This document shows positions 32,610 through 47,600 of a stretch of DNA of 64,000 nt, in pieces. The position numbers and the translations under genes are program-made. Below the pieces are notes generated by a model. It ran no database searches. It was not told the DNA's origin and was given only the letters and a program-made list of their open reading frames with translations. The stretch lies in assembly GCF_905163445.1 (NCBI RefSeq), contig NC_053200.1:13702001-13766000 (forward strand). Reading direction: 5' to 3'. The stretch's first letter is position 1, and the number at the start of each line of letters is the position of its first letter. This stretch comes from Pararge aegeria (taxonomy: Eukaryota; Arthropoda; Insecta; Lepidoptera; Nymphalidae).

Positions 32610-35600
32610 GCAGGATTTTGTGCACTATATTAAACTTTCATTCATAGTTAGCTGTATCAGTGATGTTTAAATTGTTAAAATTACATAGAATCTGCGTGGT
32701 CCGCATCAAAGTGGACTATGCCGCATATGCCACATGGGTTTGTAGGCTTTCCAAGAAATGCGAACTGAATACATGAAAAACTTAATAACTATTCATAATT
32801 TTACAAGTATACTATTATAAGTTAAGATCAGCAGGCGTTTACCTCTTTTATTTAATGATTTAAACTCATTTGCAATATTTCGTCATCCAGTCCATTATAT
32901 CTCCCTACCATGCAAACATTTGAATGCACGCATCAAAAATGTCTCTTATAGGCTTCATGCTTGAAGGCTTAATTACGTTGGCCATTGATTTAGTATGTCA
33001 AGCTTACACACACTGACATTGACTATACATAGTATTTCACTATCCTAAACATGAATATATTGTAAAATATGTTTGCAAAGTATATTTTTACCCGCCACTT
33101 TGGAACAGAGACAGGGTCTAAAACAGATCTATCGAGCATTTTTATAACTTAATTGTATAAACATCACAGATTTATGTTGGACACATAACTTTGTTTAATT
33201 TTAACTGTTCCATAATAATAAAATTAAGTACACTCTAGAGTGTTCAGCCCAAATCTCTATGAAGGAGTCCTGTACTGTAGGAAATACATCAAAAGTCTGT
33301 AATAGTATTTACAAAGGTGGTGTAGACTCCTGTTCTGGACTTGTCTGTTTGGTTGGCTGGTACTGTTCGTTGGACATGGTGGTGTAGCCTATTTGGTCAT
33401 AGTTCAGCAGAAAGGACTGCCAATTTAAGTTATTGACAAGTCATTTAATCTACCTATTACAAAGAAAATACATTCCTAACTCTTAACCAAAACGGTTACC
33501 AGTCATAAGAAAGTATGACTTCTTTGTTTATTCTTGGATGTTTTTTATGTAGATTGTTTTTCATACCAGTTGATAGCTCTAAATCAGCTGTAAAATAGTA
33601 ACTATCCAGAACACATCAGTTTTATTTCGATGACAGTTTTGTGTTCAGTCAACTAAAAATAACTAAGGATTAAATTATTATTATTGTGTTTTTCTATCTA
33701 AAAAAAATTAACATCTGAATTCTTTACAGTCCCAAAAGAAAGCGATGAAAGAAAAGAAGAAAAAAGATGAGTCATCAGGTGGTGGGGTGACTGAAATGAA
33801 TCCTTGGCCAGAATACATTCAGAAACGGCTAGACCTTTGGGACAAGTACAAGGCTCAATATGAAGAACAGTTAGCGTCTAAACCTGATTTAAGTATTGTG
33901 GTTACATTACCTGATGGGAAGACTGTGGAGGCCAAAGCCTGGAAGACCACACCTTATGACGTTGCCAAGGGTATTAGGTATGTGTTCTTATTTGTTATGC
34001 TTTTATTTAAAGTGCTAAATCTTATATTTATCTCATATCACTTTGCTTATGTGAATCATATGTTAAGCAGCTTAAGCTGTATGTATCAGCTTTCTTTGGT
34101 TTTTGATTTGACAGTATTAAGGTGTCAACATAATATACACAATATATAAGTAAATAAAATAGCCTTTTTTGCAGAAAACAGATCATAGAATCACTGGTTT
34201 CTGTGTGCATTTTGGCAAATGTCTCCCCTGGTCTGTCAACATAAGACACTATTTGTTGCGACTCTTGTCCATAAAGCTCCCAATGTTTGTTGGATATCAT
34301 CATCCCATCTTCAGGGCTGCCTTCCTCCCATTTGCTTGGCATCTGTAGGATACCTACAGGATAAAAACATTGTTGTATATACAATACTAACAGGAATTTA
34401 TAACAACAATATACAAACAAGGATTAAATTTTACAGCCAAAATACAGTTATTATAGGATTTTTATTTCTATAGTTAGCCCTTTTTGCTAGTTTGGTGGGG
34501 CTATGTATACTAACAATAATTTTATAAGAAGTCAGTTTTATTTTATTTACTTATAAGTTACGTATAGCGGATCCAATTATTCTTTTTGTAAACTGTAATT
34601 TGACATACAACACATGTAGACGCCAAACATTGTATAACCATACAATTGCTATATTATAATGTATCTCCATTTGTTTAGATTAAGATCTGTTTTTGGCAAA
34701 AATATCTAATATACAAAATAGCTACAACCTATATTTGACGTGTTTGCTAATTGTTTTTTATATCTTAGTAAATATTTTCATTTAATGAGTTATTATAAAT
34801 ACAAATTCAAATTTTAAATTTCTTGATTCATTTTTGATACACAGACACTTGCAGCATTCTTACATATAAATTTTCATTATTATATTATACACTCAATTTC
34901 TTAAAAGCTTTGCTCGGAGAAAAAATATCATAAGCTACATATTGTGCTATTTATAATACATACATAATCTATATAATATATAATCACTGGTTTCTGTGTG
35001 CCTTTTGGCAAATGTCTCCCCTGATTTGTCAACATAAGACACTATTTATGTATGTGTTTTATTTAAAAAAGATTTTTTTTATGGTATGACAATTTTTCAA
35101 TAAATTAGCTGTGTAGTTTCCGAGCCTCATCCTAAATAACTACAATTGCAAGATTGATGTGCTCCGTGTATAGTTAGCACATAAATCTTGTAATTGGATT
35201 AATAGCAGACTTGTGATTAGTGCATTCCATCATACAAACAGTCTTTAGCTTTATGAAAATCCTATAAATTCCTATGTACAGCATGCAAAGTGTAGAGTTT
35301 AGTTTTATTCAATAAGCCTTTTTTCTATATAATCATACTCTCGATACCATAAAGCGAGTTAACTTAAAGCTACTTGTACACATTTTGCTATGCTTTTATA
35401 TGTAAAGCTTATAATAGCTCATATTTTACATATATTTTATTTATTAATTGGCAATTTGAATAAATTTCTCACCTTATTTATTTGCTCTCAAGCGAGTTTT
35501 GGAGTGAATAGTAAGTTTATTTTTTTTACATAATATTAACGTAGTTTGGAGTAAATTTTAATAAAATGATATTAATAAAATAAATTTTAATAATACTATA

Positions 35601-38600
35601 AATATGAATTCTAACATAATATAAAAACTGTTTAGCTTTTTAAAATACTTTAAAGGATGCAGGCCCATTTTAATGCATTTTTTTGTATATTAATATTCTG
35701 TGTAATAAATTTTCTTGGAAAAAATAGACATACACACTACTTGTTTTTATGGGTGTTGGGATAACCCAAATAATTCTTTGGTGTCCTATGTTGGTAAGTG
35801 GGATGGCTTTGGATGTTGAGAGTTAATCCCGGTTGTGTCACAAACTTAACAAGCAAGATTAGAATGAGCGAACAAATGAATTTCTAGAAAAAGTTGCTGC
35901 TTGCACCATTACGAATCGCACTGGCCCTTGACAGTCAGCCATCAATAACGAAATTGATTATATCATTATCAAACTGCAAAGAAAATAGTAAATTGGACAA
36001 AGAATCCACGGAACCTAACTATTAAATGTTTTATTACTCTTATTTCATCAATATCAACCCATTACCGGCTTACTACAAAGTAAGTTCGGAGTGCCAAGTG
36101 TGAGATTTCTGCCTACAGGGCAGGGCATGGCTTCCCAACTGGGGTGTTGTAGAAAGTACAGTGGATTACCTGGAGGCGCTCCTTCAGGTACTTCAAAAAA
36201 AATCAAGAAAAGTAATTTTTTGATAGCCTTATGCAGCGGTGTCACAGCTTGTCCCACACTATTGTTGGGATAGTCTTATTTTTCCAATTTTTTATTATAA
36301 ATTATTTATTACGGTTTTATTGATTTCAAATTCAAATTCAAAAATGTTTTATTCATGTAGATCTTATTACAGGCACTTATGAAGCGTTCATACATTTAAC
36401 GTTAAATGTTACACTAATCTTAGGGATTAGTGTAACATGTAAAATGTATTAACTGCATTTGTTAATTTAAAACTAAAGCTAGGAGGGTTCCAAACGGTTT
36501 GACGGCCGATTGGCGCAGTCGGCAGAGACCCTGCTTTCTGTGTCCAAAACCGTGGGTTCGATTCCCACAACTGGAAAATGTTTGTGTGATAAACAGGAAT
36601 GTTTCTCAGTGTCTGGGTGTTTATATTTATATTTATGTATGTTATTTATAAAAATATTTGTCAGTCATCTTAGCACTCCTAACACAAGCTTCGCTTACTT
36701 TGGGGCTAGATGGCGATGTGTGTATTGTCTAAGTATATTTATTTATTTATTTATAAACGCGCCCTGGTCTTAGAAGAGCCCACAACTAACTCACAGTCTA
36801 GTTAATGTTGAGCTATGAACTATTAGCCTATAATTCATACCCAAGCTTTTTTTTCATACATGTTATCCTCAATATTATAATAGGATTTTTTTATAAGCTT
36901 ACGTTTTCTATAAACTTTGAACTTATTGACAGACATCTCGAGGATTTCATCTGGTAATTTGTTATAAAAAGATATACAATTACCCTTAATTTTATGCAGC
37001 CTAGTAAACTGCAGTACAAGTTTAGTTTTAATTCTAATATTAATATTGTTACAGTCCACTTTCTTTTTAAATTTTGTTATATTTTTATGTACAAAATTAA
37101 ATTTTTAAATACGTTTTTATTATGCACCGTCATAATTTAGCTCCCCTAAATTTATCTCTTAAAGACTCTCTTCATATTGCTTCGCCTCTTTGCCTAAATT
37201 ACTTGTTGTACCTATTAATTTAAACTATCTACAATGCCGCAACAAATTTCCGCAACTTATTAGTGCGCCGCGGGTATAATAAAGTTGGGAATTCCTAGGT
37301 ACTATGGTATTTTGAACCGCGGTTTCCTAGTACTGTGACTAGATGGCGCTACTGCGATACCATATAAATCATAATGAACCTTCACGCGATCGAATACTTA
37401 AACGTAGCCTATAAATTTCACATTTTCTATTTTCACATTTTTCTCTAAGAACGTTATGGAGAACTGAGAAACATGCAGGTTTCCTCACGATGTTTTTCCT
37501 TCAAAGGAACTGATATGAAATTGCTTTTAATACGTACATAAATCCAAGAAGGTCCGTGCCGAGATTGAAGTAAGTAATATTATTGTTTTTGCAAAATTGT
37601 TTGCAGCCAAGGCTTAGCGGACTCTACGATCATAGCTCGAGTGAACAGCGTCCTGTGGGACTTGGATCGGCCTCTGGAAGGGGATTGCAAACTGGAACTC
37701 CTGCGATGGGACAACACAGACGCGCAGGCCGTGTTCTGGCACTCCTCAGCGCATATGCTCGGGGAGGCGATGGAACGGGTGAGTTTTCTTTGGCTTAGTT
37801 AAAATAAATAATTTAAATTTTATTGCATAAAAACGGGTAAAAAGTACAGGTCAAAATAAACATAATTAAAAAGGCAAAAAGCGACCTCATCTCTACCTTT
37901 TCGGACGGAGTCAGTGATACACTTAAGAGGCGGGAGATAGCAATAATACAGACATATCATCCCATCAACCCATCAACCCTTTACCGGCCCACTCGAGAGC
38001 ACAAGTCTCCTCGACCCACACTGAGAAGGGGTTAAGTCCATCAAGCAAGCCCAGTGCGGATTGGTGGACTCCACAAACCTTTGAAATGCTAATGTAGAAC
38101 TCTCGGGCACGCAGGTTTCCTCACGATGTTTTACGTTGAAATAAGTGATATTTTAATTACTTAAAACGCACATAAATTAGAAAAGTTAGAGCCTTGAGGT
38201 GCGTGCTGGGATTTGAACTCAGCTCCCCAAAAGTGAAGTCGAGCAACCCAATGCGCTATCGCCGCTCACAGATATATTATACACATAAATACATACATGA
38301 TACTACAGTTAATATATAAAATAATTTAATTGGGATTAGTCACATTAAAAAGAACCAATGTTATTTTAAATCAAGTTTGAAAATTTTATTTTTTTTTGTT
38401 TGTTTATTTTTTACCGGTAAATGTACTACAGACAATGTCGTAGGTACTACAGCGATGGATACCGCCCACTTATAAAAAAATTTAAAAGTTAAGTGCAACA
38501 TATAACAAAATTATTGAAAAAAATAAAATCATACATAACATGGTCGAATTAAAATTACGCATTAGTGAAAAATGTCGTTGAGGCTAATATTAATAAGCCA

Positions 38601-41600
38601 TAAATTAATAAAAATTTGTGCATAATATCTCAGCTACAACAGAAATGAACCAATGGACAGTTGTATATTTAGTTTTTGTTATAACAGGTATATGGTGGGT
38701 GCTTATGCTACGGTCCACCCATAGAAGAAGGATTCTACTATGACATGTTCCACCCAGAGAAAGGGGTAAGGAATCTCAACTCAGTTCTTTAAAAAAGCGC
38801 CACTAAAGGTGAAAAACTCGTGAACGAAGTAAAAATTGGTACAACATTTTTGTCTCCTCAGATTGAAAATTCCGTGTGCAAATTATATTGAATTTTGAAA
38901 AAGCACATAACAGAAAATTTTGAGGTGCATTCACAGAATTAAGAATGTACAGAAACCACCGTGTAAACGACGGTAGAGTCAGGGCAAGTGAAAACACAGG
39001 TTTTCTATGACTTGGCTGACGGAACGTTTTTAGCGATTGGCGAATTTTAAAACGATGCGGCTGCGGTCTATTGCGGACAACGTCACAAATTTGAACCGCC
39101 GCGGAGTTGTCTCAATGACTTTGCCACCCCCTCAACCTACGTTCCGTTTTTGCACATTCTTTATTTTAACAAACCATAGACAACATTTATTTGAGCATAA
39201 TTATACAATATTAATTATTTTTGTTTAATTATTTGATCATTAATTACACGTCTGATTGTGTCGCTAACAACGTTTAATATTGCAGCATCAAAAACCCCTC
39301 CACTTTAGTAATTTGTAAACCGGCGGTTAGAAACTTCATTCCATTTAGCAGTTGACAGTAATTACTTTACCTGTAATGTTCAAAACGTTTACCATAAAAT
39401 GTGGAAAATGGGAAAAGTTTGTGAGGTAACATCATTTCGCTGGTGTGAAGTCAGATGTGCGTGGGGCGTTTTCACTGTTTTTAGACGCAATGCACTGCAT
39501 GCAATAATAGCTTAATAAGGGTTCTGTATGTTCTCAATTCTGTGGGTGCATGCTGGGAATCAAATGATTTGGAAACCGAAGCCTTAACTACTAGGATATC
39601 CCCGCTATTGATTCAAATATGCTAATTCCTACTAGACTATTTCTAAATTAAAGTTGTATTCTTTTGTAATATGTTATAAAACTATCTGAATTTCCCAGGT
39701 ATCATCCACAGACTTCCATGTGATAGAAGGCCTTGTAAAGAAAATAGCGAAGGAAAAGCAGAATTTCGAACGCTTAGAACTGACCAAGGAACAATTATTA
39801 GAAATGTTCGACTACAACCCGTTCAAAGTGAGGATATTAAAGGAGAAGGTTGACACGCCGACCACCACGGCGTACAGGTGTGGATCTCTCATCGACCTGT
39901 GCAGGGGACCGCATGTACGGCATACGGGGAAAGTTAAAGCATTCAAGGTCACTAAGGTATGTCGATTTTCTTTTTTAAGCCCCCAATGTGTGTGTCTGTT
40001 TGTCTGTCGAATGAACCGATTTTAGTCGTTATGTTTGATGAAATTCGGTCAAAGATGGTCGCCGCCACAAAACGCCGGTTTTTTTTTTAATACTTTATAG
40101 ACAACTACTATAAAGTATAAAAAAAAGAAACTATCATGCCTGATGTAAAGCAGGTCTAAGTTGGGGCGCGGTTGCCTAAAAAATGCCAAAATACATATTT
40201 TTTCACAAATGCCTGTTTCACAAATTTTTGGCGTTATTCCTGACCAAATAGTTAGTCGCTTTGCGTTATTCAGTAAAATTTTCTGTATATAATAGATCAC
40301 TAAAGTTACTGATGAAAATTTGAAAAGTAACCTGTATGTTTTTGCTGTTTCTAGAACTCAGCATCGTACTGGGAGGGTAAGGCAGATGCAGAAAGCCTCC
40401 AGAGAGTGTACGGTGTTTCATTCCCCGATCCCAAACAGCTGAAGCAATGGGAGGTCATTCAGGAGGAGGCTGCCAAGAGGGACCACAGAAAGATTGGCAA
40501 GGTGAGTACTTCCTGTTTATTGTATTAAATAATTTTCTCCTTTGTATTTCTGCAACTCTAGTACAATTTGCACTGTCAGAGGTGGCCTGTAAGAGAATGC
40601 TTGCACCAATAAGGTCGCCTTTGCATACCTATAATTTTTGTATTCATTTATTTTGTTTACTAATTTATTTTATGTAAGTATATTATGATGTTTGTGTGCA
40701 ATAAAGTATTTATTCTTAAAACTAAAGCTACGATTGTTCCAAACGCTCGCAACGCTCGTTCCAACTTAGCCAAGAAATAAACAACACAAAAGTCAAATAA
40801 ACTTCATTTTATTTATTTTATTCATTTCATTTATTTTGCATTTATTTTTGAGAAGCTCCATCAGTATTTTGAAAATATTAAAATCCCTTTATGGAGCACT
40901 GGGTTGGATAACCTCATACACCAAGTGCTCAAGAGGGTACTTAACTTAATTGGGAGATATGTTGGGTAAATTTTAATTAATAAAATAGTTATATATAATA
41001 AGACAATTGTTACAAGTTATGGAATTTTATCCGAAATAAACTTTATCGTATTATCGTTTATGTATAACTAAGTTGTGGAAACTTTATTGGTTTATGTGAT
41101 ATAAACGGCATTACTTTTATGTGTTATAGTACTGTTTGTTTCCCTTGAAAAGCTAATAAATAAATTATTATTTTGTTCTAGGAACAAGAGCTGTTCTTCT
41201 TCCACGAGCTATCGCCCGGTTCTTGCTTCTTCCAGCCGCGCGGGGCGCATATATACAACGTCCTAGTGAACTTCATTAGAGACGAATACAGGTACGTTAA
41301 CTTTACAAAACTATTAAAGTGGCTAAGGATTTCGGCCATTATTGGAATAATTTCGGTTAAGGCTAAACTGAGAAACACATTCAAATTAAACGGTTCATTG
41401 GTTGCTTAGTTGAGGTGTAAATTAAAACCAACTTTTTAAGTAGGAGGGTTCGATTTTTTTCAGAGGCAATTTTCGAATTTAAATTTCTAAATTTTCCCTG
41501 GTCTGATCTTGTTGGATGCTTCGGCCATGACTAGTTACCACCCTGCCGACAAAGACGTGCCGCTAAGAGATTTAGTGTACCAGTGCCATGTGGCGTAGAA

Positions 41601-44600
41601 ACCGAAACCCTAATCGGGATATCCCTAACAGGTTAGCACGCTGCCATCTTAGACTTATCACTAGGTGAGATTGCAGTCAAGGGTTTACTTGTGTTAGTGG
41701 AATAAAAAAAAAACCCACTTTAACATATAATTTTAGTATGGATTTTTTTTTATCGAAGGATTATCTCCTCCCATTTCTAGGAGGCGTGGTTTCCAGGAAG
41801 TCGTAACGCCCAATATGTACAACGCGAAACTGTGGCAGACCTCGGGCCACTGGGCGCACTACGCTGAGAACATGTTCTCTTTCGAAGTGGAGAAGGAGAC
41901 CTTCGCTTTGAAGCCCATGAACTGCCCCGGACATTGGTGAGAATTTGTAACTCTTTAATAAGTTTTTTCAAGCGGGGTAAGCTAGAAAGGAGCATTAATA
42001 GAGAATTATTAATAAAAAATTGTCCAACATTGGACGCCGCGTCCACCAATCCGCACTGGACCAGCGTAGTGGACAACGGCCTTAACCCCTTCTCACTGTG
42101 TGAGGAGACCCGTGCCCTGTAGTAGGCCAGTAATGATGACGATGATGGCCGATTCTGGAAGTTGTGGAAATCAGTTTGAATTAATTAAATATTTGATATA
42201 AACAGGCGTTTCTTTGCGATATTCTATGATATATTATAAAAATTAGGCTTAATGTGCTATACTCCGCGGACAGCAGGAGAATCTGTGTGGTGTAATTTAT
42301 AATTTCTTCAATCCTTATACTCCACACCAGACAGATTTTCGGCAGACCCTCTACGCATGTTTCGCTCCGAAACCGGATCGTCCTCAAGAGATGATAATTG
42401 TCGGTACCGGTGGTTGGATTAGTCGTAAATATACTTACTCTTCTATTTCGAGTGCAGATCTCCCAACTATCACTGGTTGCAGCAGAACATGAGCGTTAGA
42501 CATAATGTTCGTCTTGCTCATGTTCATACGTAGATCCACCTGTTGAGAGACTCTGCTGAGGTTATTGAGCATTGTTCTACGGTCTCCCAGAGTCTCTGCC
42601 ATTATTACCACATCGTCGGCAAACCGAAATTGGGTAACGAACTCTAATGGTGTCCTCCAACGCAGGAAAGTACTATACTTATGTCAGTCGACGTTCCCAG
42701 CCTAATGTTCGACAACCGCACGCGGTCGTGGCGTGAGCTGCCACTGCGTATGGCGGACTTCGGCGTCCTGCATCGCAACGAGCTCAGCGGCGCACTCACC
42801 GGGCTCACCCGCGTGAGACGCTTCCAGCAAGACGACGCGCACATATTCTGCGCGCCGCAGCACATTGAACAGGAGATAGTAAGAGATTTTATAGACAAGA
42901 CTCCCTTTTTTTAACCACAAACCTAAAAAACGGCGAGGTGTTATAAGTTCGACGTGTGCGTGCGTGCGTGCGTGCGTGCGTCCGAGATTGCGTGCGTGCG
43001 TGTGTACGTGTGTCTGAAGCATTGTAGCGAAAGGTTGCCGGTGAATAAGTTGCGAGTGTTCTTATCTATGCTTGATGATAATCGGTCCAAGATGGCCGCG
43101 GCCACAGAATGGCGGTTTAGATACTTTTTCACAACTCCCACCATATAGGTAAAGAATGAAAGGGCTTGCCTAGTAGAATACACTATGTAAAATTTCAAAC
43201 CTAAGATGGCCGCCATCACAAAATGTCTAATTACATTTCTTTTTCACAACTGTGAATATGGGTTTCAAATGAAAGGGCTTGACTAAAAGAATAATGTACA
43301 CGATATTGTAAGGCGGTTTTTAGAATTAATATATTATATTTAATTACAGGTCAGCTGTCTAGAGTTCCTACAGTTTGTTTACCAGACTTTCGGGTTCACA
43401 TTCCAATTAAAGCTATCTACTCGGCCCGAAAAGTATCTGGGTGATCTCGACAGTTGGAACCAAGCTGAAAAGGTTTGCGCTTATTTTTTTTCATAGGTAT
43501 CGGCGATTATTAATTTTTATTACACAAACTACTAAAATTAGTATTCTTCGCATCCTGAAACTCACATGAGTTTATTTGGACGCTGCACATTCCTCTAAAA
43601 TCTAATAAGTTTAAATATATACAATATCATATTTGAACCATTAAAAAGCAATACAGTATACAGCAGGTATACTAATAAATCCAGTGAAGGTAATTCTGTA
43701 CTGCGAGCCACCGAGTCGCTCAGTAGATACGAGCGACCGGTTTGGCGTGGTCCCGAATGCATACGTTATACAGGTGTTCCAATATTACTATGTTTAAAGG
43801 TTTTATGTTAGATTTATTTCATGGTAACATTTTTTTAGAATGCGTTTTACGTTACTCTCCGTTACTGAATTTCTGACCGTCAGATTTAGAATGGAAAAAT
43901 ATATTATAGTTCAGCGCCATCTATTGACTTATTTTGTAAGTGTCGCTAAAGAAACTTTACGATAAAAAAATCAATCGTTTTCACTTATGGTTCGCGCCTA
44001 ATATTTAAGCAACTATATTACTTATTAGAACCTTCTGACATGGTAGAACTAAACTACCTATTTTTATTATTTTTTTTATTGTTATAATAAGAATAATAAG
44101 TAAAATTAAATAGAAATAAACATTATAAATAACTACGGCTTATATTTATAGTAGATATTAATTTTAGTTTGTAATTATTATTACCCTAGAAAAATATATT
44201 TTTCCTTGGTTTATTAATAAAGAAACCATTCGATCGACATTAATATAATGTAAGAAAAAAAAAACATTACAATTAAAAAAATATATTTTTGGTAATTTTT
44301 ATTCTTTTAATTGTTGTGTTTGTGTGTAACTTTAAATTATGTTTTAGTGTACAATAAAATGTATTTAATAAAAATGAAAAATAAATAGACAACCAACACC
44401 CAAAGTAGAGTGACAGCGGCCTCTTATAGGAAAATGCACCCGCTTGACGGCCGATTGGCGCAGTGGGCAGCGACCCTGCTTTCTGAGTCCAAAGCTGTGG
44501 GTTCGATTCCCACAAGTGGAAATTGTTTGTGTGATGAATATGAATGTATTTCAGTGTCTGGGTGTTTTTATGTGTATTTATGTATATTGTTAATTCAAAT

Positions 44601-47600
44601 ATTCATCAGTCATCTTAGTACCCATAACACAAGCTATGCTTACTTTGGGGGCTAGATGGCAATGTGTGTTGTGTTGTAGCATATTTATTTATTTAGTTGC
44701 GAGAGTTTATTTTATGCTGACGATCTTAAAATTTTCAAGTCTGTTGATAGTGAAAATGATTCTCTTTGTCTACAAAAAGACTTAAATGCTACCGACTGGT
44801 GCACCGAGAACCTCATGAGCCTCAATATACAAAAGTGTTTTGTCGTTACTTTTACTAAAAGAATCTCAAAGAAAATAGAATTTAATTACTCTTTGAATGA
44901 TCAAGCACTAACTCGAAAAACATTAGCAAATGATCTTGGGGTAATTTTTGATGATAAATTATCTTTTAGAGACCATTACCAGTATATCATTGCTAAATGC
45001 AACAAACTAGTGGGATTTATTTTAAGGTCAACGAGAGATTTTACAAAACTATCAAGCTCAATACAACTTTATCAAACTATGGTCCGTAGTATAATGGAGT
45101 ATAACTCACTAATATGGTCACCGTATTATACCATTCATTGCGATCGTTTAGAAGCTGTTCAAAAAAAATTTTTACGAATATTGTCATATCGACATCACTT
45201 CGGCCATAAACGTACAACTTACCATGACAGGCTTGTACACTTTGGGATGCAAAGCTTGCAATTTCGTCGAAAATACTTTCATTTGATCTTCTTATTTAAG
45301 CTCATTAACTCCCAAATTGATTCTTCCGTCTTGCTCTCGCTCATTACTATAAATACATTAGGATAAATATTTTTAAAAATCAAATTATTAAGCACTATTC
45401 CACATAATCTTTAGGGAAATAATATATATATTATTATTTAAGTGTTTCTTTTTTGTTTCAACTTTAATTTTATCTTTACTTTCTGTTTAATTTAATTCCA
45501 AGTTGTGTACACATACTTTGGGTTGTAGCTTAGAACAAAACTTGTTATTACTTATATTTAGATCTACTTTTAGTTATTACCTGTTTTGTGTACCTAATAA
45601 CAATAAACAATAAACAATAAACAGTTGCTATGTTGGAATTGATTTGATGAATTGCATAATATTGAATGTTTTAGGCTCTAGAAGAGTCCCTCAACAAATT
45701 CGGTAAGCCGTGGCAACTGAACCCTGGGGATGGAGCGTTCTACGGACCCAAAATAGACATCACCATACTGGACGCCCTGAGGAGGTCTCACCAGTGCGCC
45801 ACCATACAGCTGGACTTCCAGCTGCCGGAGAGGTTCAACCTTAGCTATATCAGGTGAGTTTTCTTCGTGTAAGTCAAATCGAAACCAAATCAAGAAATGT
45901 GGTTAAGAAAAATATATCTTTTTTTTTCTGTAAAGAAATATTGTACCCGCTGTTTTCTTTCACCGTTGAAGCAAGTGATAATTTAATTTCTTTAAAGGAA
46001 AATTTTTCTTGGAAAAGTTAGAGGTGCGTTCTGGGATTCGAACCCGGCCAGAATTCGAGGTTTCTTATTATGGGAGTAGAAAAAGTATTGTATGCAATTG
46101 TTGTACATGTGACACTATTATCTATCATACTAATATTAATGTATTTTAAAACTATTAGTTTTGTCTGGTGGGAGGCTTGGGCCGTGGCTAGTTACCACCC
46201 TATCGACAAAGACGTGCCGCTAAGCCATTTAGTGTTCCGGTGCGATGTCGCGTAGAAATCGATTACGATTAACCGAGTTTTCGTAAAACGTTTTTGCTCC
46301 ACGTATTAATATATAGATTATCTATTATTAGTGTATATATTAATATATACTTAGTTTAGGCATCAGTGGTCAAACCTACTTAAACGTGATAATTTTTATG
46401 GAGTAATAAAATTATTTTATCTAACATATAATAAAATTGGAGTGTCTGTTTGTAATATTGAAAGTACCGTTTTTTACACCATGTTTAGGGTACCTTCACC
46501 AAAATAACATTGTTTTCAATTTTCGTCTGTCTGTTTGTTCCGGCTAATCTCTGAAATGGCTGCACCGATTTTGACGAGACTTTTATTGGCAGGTGGCTGA
46601 TGTAATAAGGAGTAACTGAGGCTACGTTCATTTCAGAATTAAAAAAAAAATATTATGGTGAAATTAAAAATAATAAGGACACCTGAACAAAACTTAATAT
46701 GAAAAGTTCTATTTAAAAATAAACCCGATTTTTTTGATTTTATATACAAATTGTGCTTTAAAACAAAAACAAACGCGGACGATGTCGCGGGCAACAGCCA
46801 GTTTATTTATAAATACGTACTTGTTTTTCCTCAGCGAAACAGGCGACAAGAAGCGTCCAGTTATAATACACAGAGCGATCCTGGGCTCTGTGGAACGGAT
46901 GATCGCCATTCTCAGCGAGTCGTACGCCGGGAAGTGGCCATTCTGGCTCAGCCCGAGGCAGGTGTGCGTTGTGCCGGTGGGGCCCGCGTTCGACGACTAC
47001 GCCGTGCAGGTGAGGCAAATAATAAATAAATTAATATAAATGTACTACGACAATACACACATCGCCATCTAGCCCCAAAGTTAGCGTAGCTTGTGCTGAC
47101 CAATGAATATGTTTATAAATTATATACATAAATACTTAGAATATACATAGAAACAGTCAGACACTGAAAAACAGTCATGCTTATGACAAACATTTTCCAG
47201 TAGTGGGAATCGAACCCACGGCCTTGGGCTCAGAAAGCAGGGTCTCTGCAAACTGCGCCAATCGGCCGTCAATCGTAATTAAAATGAAAAGGTTAAGTAT
47301 AAAAATACTTGGACCTTGCTCACGAGATTACCGCCATGTGAAGTGTTGAGTCGACAGAAGTTGTTTCAGTCAATGGTCTTCTCGTGAAAGGCTTTGACCA
47401 ACATCTTAAGAAGTTTCCGCTTGGTTGTTGGATCAGGGTCGTATACAGAAGGCAGTAGTTATGAAACTATGCGTATTGTAACTCCTTGTCCTTAACTTTT
47501 TTTTAATTTTAGTGTATTTTTTTTTGTAATTTACACAAAAAAAAATTATATAAATAAATGATAGAAATAATGATAGTAAAAATAATAAATTTAGGCCTGG

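Noticed and set aside
36500..36570. tRNA gene at the head of SINE-A
   Set aside because: Box A and B are good, but the sequence continues into the shared SINE body and occurs about 15 times in the window.
42702..43219. Antisense ORFs over ThrRS exon 9 and the TGCG microsatellite
   Set aside because: They are shadows of the exon and of a repeat whose frames lack stops (His/Thr/Arg/Ala runs).
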